Shown here: positions 1 to 11,105 of the stretch, one piece after another
How the letters are laid out: every line of letters starts with the position of its first letter
Numbering within the stretch: the first letter of the stretch is position 1
Assembly (NCBI GenBank): GCA_030562195.1
Contig: CM060200.1
Location: 40,025,084 to 40,089,083 of the forward strand
Length of the DNA stretch: 64,000 nucleotides
Source of the DNA: Nipponacmea schrenckii
Lineage: Eukaryota > Mollusca > Gastropoda > Lottiidae
Reading direction: 5' to 3'
Notes under the pieces: model-generated
Seen by the model: the letters and a program-made list of their open reading frames with translations, nothing else
Told to the model about the DNA's origin: nothing
Databases searched by the model: none
Program-made: the position numbers and the translations under genes

Positions 1-81
1 TTTGATAGTGCTAGAAGTAATCTATTAAATTTGTTGGTAAGAAGTGTGACTGTTAAAAACATGTTCTATTAATATAATCGG

Positions 82-735
82 TACCAAATAAAATATTATT
101 ACCTATGTGGACTCTCTGAAAGGGATGCCCAGTTGGCAAACCTAAATACCAAATAAACATTATTACCTATGTGGACTCTAAAAGGGATGTTGAGTTGGCA
201 AACCTAAATACCAAATAAACATTATTAGCTATGTGGACTCTGAAAGGGATGTTGAGTTGACAAACCTAAATACCAAATAAACATTAATAGCTATGTGGAC
301 TCTAAAAGGGATGTTGAGTTGGCAAACCTAAATACCAAATAAACATTATTAGCTATGTGGACTCTAAAAGGGATGTTGAGTTGACAAACCTAAATACCAA
401 ATAAACATTATTACCTATGTGGACTCTGAAAGGGATGTTGAGTTGACAAACATAAATACCAAATAAACATTAATAGCTATGTGGACTCTAAAAGGGATGT
501 TGAGTTGACAAACATAAATACCAAATATACATTAATAGCTATGTGGACTCTAAAAGGGATGTTGAGTTGACAAACATAAATACCAAATAAACATTAATAG
601 CTATGTGGACTCTGAAAGGGATGTTGAGTTGACAAACCTAAGTACCAAATAAACATTATTAGCTATATGGAATCTCTAAAAAGGATGCTGAGTTGACAAA
701 CCTGCATACCAATTGAACATTATTGCTAGGTGCTG
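82..735. repeat. 62-bp minisatellite
   Basis: About ten tandem copies of a 62-bp unit containing the phrases CTATGTGGACTCT and GGGATGTTGAGTTG. Copies are near-identical in the middle and decay after about 650. No coding sequence is supported here; short reading frames are by-products of the repeat. Confidence 0.95.
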
Positions 736-954
736 AATTGACAAGAAAACAATAATAGCTATTGTGGACTCTCTGAAAGGGATAAAGAGGTGCTTTGAAA
801 GGACAAATAATCCTGATCAATATGAACTGGACAGTAGATTGTTTTGGATTCAATAAAGACAATGGAATGAAAGATAGACTTGCTTTTAATATTTTCAATA
901 GTGCTTCCTGATATGAATAAATGTATGGACCACAACATTTCCTGTTTCATTTAC

Positions 955-1600
955 ACAATCCTCATCAGAATTAACAATGAAAGTAAACATCTCATACTGC
1001 TGACATGTTTCAGATACACAATCCTCATCAGGACAGCTTGTATAGGACTTAATGTTAGCTTATTGACTAGAGCTCATATCATGCTGCTGACATGTTTCAG
1101 ATACAAAATCCTCATCAGGACAGCTAGTTTTGGAAATGAAATGAGCTCATCCCATTCCTGCTGACATGTTTCAGATACACAATCCTCATCAGGACAGCTG
1201 GTTTTGGAAATGAAGGTTAACTTTCTAATATAAGACTTAATGTTAGCTAATTGACTAGAGCTCATCTCATACTGCTGACATGTTTCAGATACACAATCCT
1301 CATCAGGAAAGCTAGTTTTGGAAATGAAATGAGCTCATCCCATTCCTGCTGACATGTTTCAGATACACAATCCTCATCAGGACAGCTGGTTTTGGAAATG
1401 AAGGTTAACTTTCTAATATAAGACTTAATGTTAGCTAATTGACTAGAGCTCATCTCATACTGCTGACATGTTTCAGATACACAATCCTCATCAGGAAAGC
1501 TAGTTTTGGAAATGAAATGAGCTCAACCCATGCTGCTGACATGTTTCAGATACACAATCCTTATTAGTACAGCTAGTTTTAGAATTGCAGGTTAACTGTC
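955..1600. repeat. Higher-order tandem repeat (about 188 bp)
   Basis: The phrase GACATGTTTCAGATACACAA recurs about every 65-120 bp, inside a larger block that repeats at 188 bp (compare 1074-1265 with 1262-1453, which translate almost identically on the minus strand). The identical peptides arise because the block repeats, not because a protein is conserved. Confidence 0.9.
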
Positions 1601-1714
1601 CGATGTTAAGCTATAAATAATGTTAGATAATTGACTAGAGTTAATTTCATTCTGTTGAAAAATGTTTCATATTCACTGTTATCATCAAATAATAAGATAT
1701 GGTGCAGTAGATAA

Positions 1715-2522
1715 TATTTTTTATCATACAGGTGATATCTACTGTAGAATACCATATTGGGTGATAAATATATTTATCATACAAGCAATATCTACTGTAG
1801 AATACCTTATTGAGTGATATATATATTTATCATACAAGCAATATCTACTGTAGAATACCTTATTGGGTGATAAATATATTTATCATACAAGCAATATCTA
1901 CTGTAGAATACCTTATTGGGTGATAAATATATTTATCATACTAGAGATATTTACTGTAGAATACCATATCGGGTGATAAATATATTTATCATACAAGCAA
2001 TATCTACTGTAGAATACCTTATTGAGTGATATATATATTTATCATACAAGCAATATCTACTGTAGAATACCTTATTGAGTGATAAATATATTTATCATAC
2101 AAGCGATATCTACTGTAGAATACCATATTGGGTGATAAATATATTTATCATACAAGCGATATCTACTGTAGAATACCCTATTGGGTGATAAATATATTTA
2201 TCATACAAGCAATATCTACTGAAGAATACCTTATTGGGTGATAAATATATTTATCATACAAGCGATATCTACTGTAGAATACCATATTGGGTGATAAATA
2301 TATTTATCATACAAGCGATATCTACTGTAGAATACCCTATTGGGTGATAAATATATTTATCATACAAGCGATATCTACTGTAGAATACCTTATTGAGTGA
2401 TAAATATATTTATCATACAAGCGATATCTACTGTAGAATACCTTATTGGGTGATAAATATATTTATCATACAAGCAATATCTACTGTAGAATACCTTATT
2501 GGGTGATAAATATATAAGTGAT
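1715..2522. repeat. 53-bp minisatellite with a palindromic core
   Basis: About fifteen copies of a 53-bp unit. Each carries the perfect palindrome ATAAATATATTTAT, so each unit can form a short hairpin on either strand. Units differ by scattered single bases (GCGATATC versus GCAATATC; CTTATTG versus CATATTG). Confidence 0.95.
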
Positions 2523-4190
2523 ATCTACCTTATACGGTGATTAATGGTTTTTAGTTTAAGGTTGAAACTAGCTAGAATTTGACAATTTTGTAAATATTGC
2601 TGTGAAGTTAAAAAGCTTGTCACCCTCCATTGTTACCTGGGTAATGTTTTTTGACAAGTGTTGTCCTGCTTCCCAACCCCAAATCTATTTTCCCATTGAT
2701 TGATTTGGACTAGGTTCTATTAATTGTAAATAGTTCAGAATATTTGTTAGCTTTGATGTGTTGTTATTATTCTACATCAGTCTACTCAATGTTCTCATTA
2801 ATGTACACGAAACAACGTATGATACTTATAGAAAAATAACACACACGAACATAGTTCACTACTTCCACTTTATAACTTGGGTTTTTTGAATGGTTATAAT
2901 ATTTCAACAAAGTCTTCAAATCGCAATTTGTATAATGCGCAGTTTGTTAAACAAGGGCTTAAGAAGCCAATTCCGTGATATCTGATTCAAATGTTAAGTC
3001 ATCTATCTGATTGGTCAATCTCTAATTGAATTCAATTAAATTTTTAACCAATCAGATAACTATAAACCTTGAACCTTGTTTAAGTTTTTTTTTTATAACA
3101 TGGCAAATATTTGTATTATAAATTTACAATTAGACTATTTATATATGTTAATGTTAATTGATATTTATGTTAATTATGTACATGTATTAATTAAAGACAA
3201 TGAATCTACTAATTAGGGAATCTAAGACCGTAGTCGTGTAAATATTTGCTTGAATTCAGCTGGCGATACTCTCTTTTTAAAACAACCTCAGCCATGTGCG
3301 TGTCTTCTAACAAACAAATTTAACTGATGAAAGGGTAGAAACCAAGATGGTTGCCTAAAGCACTTGCCATGGAATCTGAATTTGTCCTAAATTGAGAGGA
3401 ATAGAACCAATCACCAAGCGTCAGAGAGGCACTGGGTGTCAATGTTTCATTTTTGTAACAAAAACCAAAATTTAAAATAAAGTTACTTAAATTAAAATAA
3501 ATGTTTCAAATCACAGAACTTGTTAGTCTCATTTAGATTGCGCCACGACTTTCAACTAAAATTCATATTCATATAAGTTTATCTATTGGTTTGTGATCTT
3601 GGCCAGTGTTTTCGTTGAGACTCGTCTCAATACACCCTTACACTATATAGACATATGATTTAATTTACAGACCTAACTAGTTGAAAATGTTATAGTGTCC
3701 AAAAGGCTTATGTTCTAGCCGACGTTAATCCAATGACCACCCTGTAAATATAATTTGTAATGAACTCTAAAGGTGTGTTTATTTTCATTCTCGTTATTAT
3801 ATCTAGTCATCCTTGGTGTAAAAATTGTTAAGTTTTCGTTTTGTATCATCTTTCTACAGCAACTGGTATATTAATATTCCAACTTCTAAATGGAATTATT
3901 AGGTTATGCTCCAATTTTTTCACTTCCTTACAACGGTTTCAAATTGGAATAAGACTCTCGAAAGATGAGGGAAAAATAACCGAGTAAGAAGACCATACAA
4001 TATTTCTAACTACCAAGAGAGACTCAATGTTTCTACAGTTTACAGTATCCAATAACTTTCAACATTGTTTCCAACACGATCAATTATGTCAAAACTTTTC
4101 TGTGTATCTGGAATATCCATCGATGAAGGCTTACTTCCAACTTCCATACAAGCAATGGTATTTTAATTGCGCCACTGCTCAAACGGAACA
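2523..4190. other. Gene-free stretch
   Basis: No supported gene. The only local structure is an imperfect inverted repeat near 3005-3060, ATCTGATTGGT against ACCAATCAGAT, separated by an AT-rich loop; it looks like a small decayed foldback element. Confidence 0.6.
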
Positions 4191-4191
4191 A

Positions 4192-4475
4192 TGTGTCTCT
4201 CACGGTCGAGGGTCGAGATGAACTTTCAGATTTTTCAAACCACTTTCCACTATCAGTAATGCGACAGATATGGAAAACATCTAGTCGGGACATCAATTAA
4301 CCGAGGTCCCGTGTGATACAGGCTATGTACGGTAAGGATCCATCGTCATTTGGAAATCGGAAAATAGAGTAAGCTAATTTCCCTGACTGGAACCGAATTA
4401 TTGTTGCTCGTCTTCATTAGCCCATAAGGTGCAGAAGTTTAGGGCGTAAAACTCCATTCATTTTATTTATAATGT
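4192..4475 (+). mobile_element. Diverged 5'-truncated SINE
   Basis: The body and tail match the intact SINE at 25908: a stretch like AACCGAGGTCCCGTGTG near 4300, CTTCATTAGCCCATAAGGTG near 4412, and the tail GGCGTAAAACTCCATTCATT near 4442. The tRNA-like head is missing or too decayed to recognise. Intergenic and non-coding. Confidence 0.7.
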
Positions 4476-4699
4476 TCCATTAGAATGCGATACACCAGAG
4501 GCCTACCTTGTTTCTGATACCTGACCGTTGTTGTAGAGAGCTAATGTTTATTGTGTAAAAAGTGTGTTATTATGTTTTTTGTATATATGAATGTTATAAT
4601 TGTGAATTATTCGATAATAAAGATTTATAAATATACAATTACAGAGGCATCTTGTAATATAGCACGTTTTATGGTCGTCACCACGACCCTTCCATGGTA

Positions 4700-4755
4700 G
4701 TGGAAGGTCATACAAAAGTGCAGGACGTAAAACTCCATTCATTTCATTTCTTACT
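4700..4755 (+). mobile_element. SINE 3' tail fragment
   Basis: Only the end of the SINE family is recognisable (GGACGTAAAACTCCATTCAT followed by TTCATTT). It shows how widely this tail is scattered through the window. Confidence 0.6.
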
Positions 4756-4759
4756 CTCA

Positions 4760-6015
4760 TTATATTTCCAACTTTCTCTTATTCTCAAATGTTTTTTTGT
4801 AGGTCGAAAAATTCAGCCTTGTGGAACAAATTTAGTTCGTGGAAGAAGATACAAATAGACGTAAATAGCATATTTTAGAAATAGTTTGAAGTACAATTTA
4901 CCATGTTGTTGGTAATTAGACAACATCTCTCATGGGACAGTTTCCTAGCTGCATCACCGACCGCGAATAAAGCAACTTGAAATCAGCGAGTTAATAGTTA
5001 ATATATAATGAATAGGGTTATAACATATTAAACAAGAATCATATTTTCTTATTCCCAGGGTTGTCCAGGAATTTACGAAGGAAACAGTCAGATTTGTACA
5101 TTTGGTTGTTGACGAGACGATCTTCTAACACAAAGGAACATAGAATAACCAGAATAATCACAACGTCAAAAATCTCTCATTACCAATGGCGTGATGCTAG
5201 AACTATTGCAGAGGGGATTTAACGAGGTAGGGGATGGGGAACCCCACTGTTAAATTCCTTATCAAGGAGTTCTTAATTGCCTGTCGTGACCCATCTTAAC
5301 AATTTTATAGTCTCTACTAGCCCCCCCCCCCCCACTCACCCAAAATTTCACTGCTCTCGCGTATCCGACAGTTATTTGAAATACAGATTCGTTTATTCAC
5401 ATTGTAGTTGGTAGCACCTTGTCCTCACCTGGTACCAGATATTTCTATTCTAGTGTTTTATTTAACGCCTGCTTTCCAATAAAATTCGATAATCTCGTGC
5501 AAAACCATTCTTTCACAAGGGATAGATGTATAACGACCAATAACGTATATTATACAATAGACGTCATTGATGACGACCAATATATTAAGATTATTGTTAC
5601 ATAATAAAAGATTTTCTTGGAGAAATTGAACATTAACCCGAAAATAGTATTGCTGGTCTTAGAATGTCTTTGCATCGAAAAAAACATAATTATAATAATA
5701 TAAGAATCACAATGGCAATCCTAGACACTCATAATAAGTCCCACATTTTGGCTGACAATTAACTTTTGTAAGAAGACCAATTATAAAGTGGTAATGAGCG
5801 CTCATGTTTGTATTTTCTATCCACAGAAAGACCAATATAGCACCATTTTAAAGCTGGTATCTCATTAACGAAGAATGGAATAAATTCTAGAAACTGTTTA
5901 ATTGGCTCAGACAATAGGGAGATGGCATTATCAAGAATTGTCAGCCTGAAAGTTACCCACTCTAGTGTAGTTCAAACAACTCTTTAAACAAGTACTTGAA
6001 GGACAAGAAACAATA
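4760..6015. other. Gene-free stretch
   Basis: No supported gene or transposon. There is a C homopolymer run near 5322-5335, a likely sequencing or assembly weak point. A short plus-strand reading frame at 5419-5604 has no recognisable family and no splice context, so it is not called as a gene. Confidence 0.55.
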
Positions 6016-6018
6016 TAT

Positions 6019-6312
6019 ACTATTGTCCTGTCGTCTAACGTTTCAGCTGAATTCCTTCTTCAGTAACACTTCAGTAGATAATATCAAAATGTTTTCGTCC
6101 TTCTATTACTTATTCAAAATATAGAATAGTGAAGATGTCTATCTAAACGATAGACCGTTATGACCTAACTAACAGTCGTCTAACGTTTGAACTAAATGAC
6201 TTCTTCAGAAAAAGTAGTTTTATGATCACATTTTTTTTTTCGTCTTCTATAACTTTTTCAAAGTTTAGAAGATGTTTATCAGTTGTCACACCGTCAAATA
6301 GACCGTTACCTC
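6019..6312. repeat. Two tandem copies of a repeat of about 150 bp, 3' of the GT92 gene
   Basis: Two diverged units begin with TCGTCTAACGTTT, then a CTTCTTCAG block, then a CTTCTAT..CTT..TTCAAA block, and end in GACCGTTA. The same family lies at 8515-8800 in the same orientation, and related pieces sit in EXOSC3 intron 3 near 18985 and 43450. The stop codon of the neighbouring glycosyltransferase falls at the edge of the second unit. Confidence 0.75.
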
Positions 6313-6313
6313 G

Positions 6314-8432
6314 TCATGTTACTCTATCGTTCTCTAGAAACAGTGTTCTTAATCTATCAACAATACTAATATCTTTGAATTTCAATAAAGTCTCGTCACG
6401 TGACCAAGGCGGAATCATGTCGTCTGCCCAAGTAGATCTGTAATGATGCAGTAATGCTGTATCGGCTGGTAACAAGCAATAACCGGAAGTAGAAAACCTT
6501 TTAACTTTGTGAACGCTGAGTATTTCCACTCCTTTGGGAGATACAAAATATTTGGACCGAACGAAGACATCTTGGGCTCTAGCACGAATGGTTGAGTTTA
6601 AAAATGTGAGATTCAGTTTTGGGAGGAATTTGGTGGACTTGTTCTGTTCTGGAAAGATTCCATTCATGATGGTTTTCAGTAATGCTTCTGAACGGGAGTC
6701 TTGTTCTTGTAGTATTGTCTGTGATGGCACCAATGGCCAATTAATCCTGAAAGTTGGAAAAAAGGCATGCTGTAGATTCCACGCACTGCATCCATTTTTC
6801 AGAAGATTGGAACTTGACTGCAGCATGTCTATCCAATTTTGATGTTTTCTTGGAACAGGCAATTCGTCTAGATCCCCAAAGAAAATATACTCGGATGTTT
6901 CTCTGTATCGAAGAAGACAATCGTGAAGAGTAGCGAATTGGCCATAATAATGAATATGTTTTGAACTCACTGGGAGCAACCATGACAACACTTCAACAAT
7001 GTTTCGCGACTTATAAAACTCTAAAATCTTAGCAACATCCGGTCCAATTGAGACATTGTAGAAAACGAAATAGTCGGCTCCAAATGCTCGACTCATTTCA
7101 ATCGATTGTAACAACAAAGTCACGTCGTTCATTGAAGAATGGATGGCTGGATAGCAACGCGTAATGGTGGACTTCCGGTTGTTCGCGTAAGATAAAGGAA
7201 CCGGAAGTGACATTGATCCTCCATTAATGGATAATGTTATTGAAACTGGTTGACGATTTTGGTTTGTAAGTGAACACTTTATCATAGCAGATCTATATCT
7301 GAAACATCACAAGACAAAATATCAATTAAAACATCTTACAGTAATTCGTCTTAATGGATTTAAAATCCTCAAATATTAGGCCAATATATTCCTCAGTTGA
7401 CTTATCTTTTGTCCTACAACAGAGTACCTTTCATCTCAGAGTACCTATATCATCTGATACATCCATTAAACTAAGTATTTATCAATAAAACTCAGTAATT
7501 ATCCATAAAACTAAGCAATTATCAAAAAACAAAAATAATAAAATAAGTAATTATTTCTAAAACTAAGTAATTATCCATAAAATTTAGTAATAAGCTACAA
7601 AACTAAGCAACTATCCATAAAATTTATCCAAAGAAGTACACAAACTAAATAATAACTTCGTTTTCTGGATTCATTCTTACAGTTGGTATCCCTTTAACAG
7701 GAATTAAAACAGCTTGTAGTTTCCATTGTCTATTTTATTTCTTACCTTAGTACAATAGATTTATGACCTACTTTTAGTCATCACGGACAGTTAATAGATT
7801 TAACATGTTGCCTAAGGGGCTGACTAGTTAATTAAAAACCTTAATGCTGGCGTACCTCCATACAAGTACAATAAACTTGAATTCTAAAGCACATTTTCAG
7901 ACCGGAAGTGAACTTACCGGAAACCGTAATCTGGTTCTGGTACCAATTCACCGATTCCATTCACAATTTCACTTCCGGTTTCAAATTTTACCAGACAACT
8001 GACGGGGAATTTTGTCGCATGAATCAAAGTCACAGCGATGATTTTAACAGAATTCAATTTTGACCGTAAATCTTTGACTAAAAATGCTGAATATACGAAC
8101 AGTTTGCCGTCCATTCCAACGGGAATAAAATCGGATCTATCTTCTCTATTCGTATTTTGTTTTGTATGATTTTTGGTGCTTAAGGGCTCCAAACTTTTGT
8201 CTGCAGATGATGCGCGAGTGTTGATGAAGGTGATATGATCTGTCAAAAAGGCACATTTCATTTGTTTTCGTCTGTTGGGGTTTTGCGGAATATTTGTCCA
8301 ATCGCGACACTCCCTGGTGTTTCTGTCGATATACGAAACTAAAGTCAAAGACAAAAATACAAACACTAAAAACACCACAAGAAATAATATGAAACACTTT
8401 TTTATCCGTCCAAATTTCCAACGAATTATCAT
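6314..8432 (-). CDS. GT92 (DUF23)-type glycosyltransferase, two exons
   Basis: Predicted Golgi type II membrane glycosyltransferase. Exon 1 is 7918-8432 and exon 2 is 6314-7298 (both minus), joined with a GT donor and a TTTCAG acceptor in frame to give 499 residues. Residues about 13-33 form one hydrophobic anchor (ILFLVVFLVFVFLSL) after a short basic cytoplasmic tail. Exon 2 carries the luminal catalytic region: a YFVFYNVS segment, HYYGQFATLHDCL, and FFGDLDELPVP at about residues 312-322, whose DLDE is a DXD-like metal and sugar-nucleotide site. These are the hallmarks of GT92, the family that includes worm and plant galactosyltransferases; the acceptor sugar cannot be inferred. The start at 8432 is chosen because it places the anchor at the N terminus. 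The length is normal and the frame intact. Direct repeats flank the gene on both sides. Confidence 0.85.
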
Positions 8433-8514
8433 GACGAAATCTAAAGTTCAAAACAAAGTCAATTCCACCGTCTGTCCGGTTTCCGTTGACTCACACAATT
8501 TAATTACATGTATC

Positions 8515-8800
8515 CTACTATTGTCCTGTTGTCTAACGCTTCAGCTAAATTCCTTCTACAGAAACACTTCAGTACTTTATCATCACATTTTTTTTCTTCC
8601 TTCTATTACTTATTCGAAGTTTAGAATGGTGAGGATGTTTATCTGTTGTCACAGTGTGAAATAGATCGTTACCACATTATAACAATTGTCTTGTTTTTAA
8701 CATTCAGAAACAGAATACCTTCTTCAGAAATACTTCAGTAGTTTATGATACATTTCTTTCCACCTCCTATAAGTTTATTAAAGTTTATTAAATTTATCTA
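8515..8800. repeat. Two tandem copies of the same repeat, 5' of the GT92 gene
   Basis: The first unit starts ATTGTCCTGTTGTCTAACGC and the second near 8690, in the same orientation as the pair at 6019-6312. Matching segments include the CTTCTATTACTTATTC block and the ATCGTTACC end. It lies just upstream of the glycosyltransferase start, so it may contribute to its promoter region. Confidence 0.75.
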
Positions 8801-9540
8801 AATTATATTTTACAGTTAACTGTATTTTTTACTTGTATTTTGCTGTCAACTAAATAAATTATATGTTGGTACAGCCTCCAATAGACTGTTACGGTGTCAT
8901 AGTATCTTGATGATAATATTGGTGTCATCTTGGTGATATCATGGTGATATCTTGGCGCATCTTGGCGCATCATGGTAATATAGCACACTTAATTGTCCGA
9001 TTGATTCTCCTTTCAAAAGTTAGAATTCCCGCCTGTTGTATTTAGTCTAATTAAATCCCCCTAGAGTTTTAACGAACTAAAACTTGATAAATGTCGAAGG
9101 TAAAAGATTACGCCTGTCCACGAATCCAAGGATTTTTCATTCACGACTTGTCTCTCACTGAAAAATCACTACTTGTCTCTCAAAATATAAACAGATATCA
9201 CGAGAATATCTTCTTTATATTGAAATTGTTCCACGGTTTGATTTTTCCAATGAGTTTTTGAAATTTCGACGAAAATTCCATATTTTAAGCTAGATTCGTT
9301 TACGGTTTTTATGCCAATAAAATAGGTAGGAAGTATCAACTAGAAATGTGATAAATCACAACTTGATTTCTCGATAACAAGCTATCAATACTGAATGGTC
9401 TAATGTATCAATATGTCAATAGTTTTAAGTGCGTGTCATTGGTTGATGTTAAAGCTAACCTAAAGGACTGGAAAATTTTACTTCAGCAAGCATTAAATCT
9501 ACGTGTATCTTTAATTTAGTAAAATCCGGTACAGATAAAA
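8801..9540. other. Gene-free stretch
   Basis: No supported gene. A small tandem run of GGTGATATC / TTGGCGCATC lies near 8930-8970. Otherwise it is AT-rich unique sequence leading into the 59-bp array. Confidence 0.5.
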
Positions 9541-10186
9541 GGGTTCAATATGCGTATCAGAGACACATATAGCTTCTATTTACACCATTCCGATTGTCTA
9601 GTCTTTGTATGTGTATCAGGTACACTTATAACTTCTATTTACACCATTCCGATTGTCTAGTCTTTGTATGTGTATCAGGTACACTTATAGCTTCTATTTA
9701 CACCATTCTGATTGTCTAGTCTTTATATGTGTATCAGAGACACTTATAGCTTCTATTTACACCATTCTGATTGTCTAGTCTTAGTATGTGTATCAGGTAC
9801 ACTTATAGCTTCTATTTACACCATTCTGATTGTCTAGTCTTTATATGTGTATCAGAAACACTTATACTTCTATTTACACCATTCTGATTGTCTAGTCTTA
9901 GTATGTGTATCAGGTACACTTATAGCTTCTATTTACACCATTCTGATTGTCTAGTCTTTATATGTGTATCAGATTCACCTTTTAAATTTTTTAAATTTGG
10001 GTTTTTATTTTGTTGTGGATGCAAACCTTAAACTAAAATTTGATTTTCAGCTTTTATTAAAACAGGTATCTTTAATTTATAAAACCTTCGATTTAAAAAT
10101 TTTATATGGTATCAGGTACACTTATAGCTTCTATTTACACCATTCCGATTGTCTAGTCTTTTATGTGTATCAGGACACTTATAGCT
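9541..10186. repeat. 59-bp minisatellite running into an assembly gap
   Basis: Units contain CACTTATAGCTTCTATTTAC and GATTGTCTAGTCTT at a 59-bp period. Between about 9975 and 10110 a non-repeat AT-rich stretch interrupts it that resembles the sequence just before the array (compare GTATCTTTAATTTA near 9505 and 10068). The array stops at the N run, so its true length is unknown. Confidence 0.92.
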
Positions 10187-10686
10187 NNNNNNNNNNNNNN
10201 NNNNNNNNNNNNNNNNNNNNNNNNNNNNNNNNNNNNNNNNNNNNNNNNNNNNNNNNNNNNNNNNNNNNNNNNNNNNNNNNNNNNNNNNNNNNNNNNNNNN
10301 NNNNNNNNNNNNNNNNNNNNNNNNNNNNNNNNNNNNNNNNNNNNNNNNNNNNNNNNNNNNNNNNNNNNNNNNNNNNNNNNNNNNNNNNNNNNNNNNNNNN
10401 NNNNNNNNNNNNNNNNNNNNNNNNNNNNNNNNNNNNNNNNNNNNNNNNNNNNNNNNNNNNNNNNNNNNNNNNNNNNNNNNNNNNNNNNNNNNNNNNNNNN
10501 NNNNNNNNNNNNNNNNNNNNNNNNNNNNNNNNNNNNNNNNNNNNNNNNNNNNNNNNNNNNNNNNNNNNNNNNNNNNNNNNNNNNNNNNNNNNNNNNNNNN
10601 NNNNNNNNNNNNNNNNNNNNNNNNNNNNNNNNNNNNNNNNNNNNNNNNNNNNNNNNNNNNNNNNNNNNNNNNNNNNNNNNNNNNNN
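10187..10686. other. Assembly gap, exactly 500 N
   Basis: An N run of exactly 500, matching the second gap in size, so it is a placeholder and not a measured distance. It separates a minisatellite on the left from the truncated CARM1 copy on the right. Confidence 0.98.
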
Positions 10687-11105
10687 CTAGAAACAGAATT
10701 TTCAAATAAAAATGAAATGAATGGGGGTCACTTCTGGATATATACTGATAAAGAATGACAATAGATATAAAAAATGCAAAAAGTTTTTGGACGATTTTCT
10801 GTTTTTTTACATAAATAGAACATATGTAAGCTTCAATATTGCTTGAATATCTATAGTATGTCAAACTGAAAAAGCATTGTAACAAATTTCTGCTGAAATT
10901 ATAGCTATTTTGCAAGTTAAGTTGAACTCCCCACTTTCTGATTCTCGAGTGTCACACCTTGTCTATATTATGCATATACGCATTTTTTTTGCACCAGACA
11001 AGGACGCCTGTGATTCCATTAACCATAATCAAGATGTGTTTTGTAATTGTGAACACATGCCCTTATTTCATTTAAAGAGAAGACACCAATAAAAGCCATC
11101 CTCAC

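Noticed and set aside
1715..2522. A possible CRISPR array
   Set aside because: The whole 53-bp unit is repeated, so there are no variable spacers; the genome is also clearly eukaryotic with introns.
9964..10915. Reading frames across the first gap
   Set aside because: They exist only because N is translated as X; the same applies to the frames across 30596-31095.
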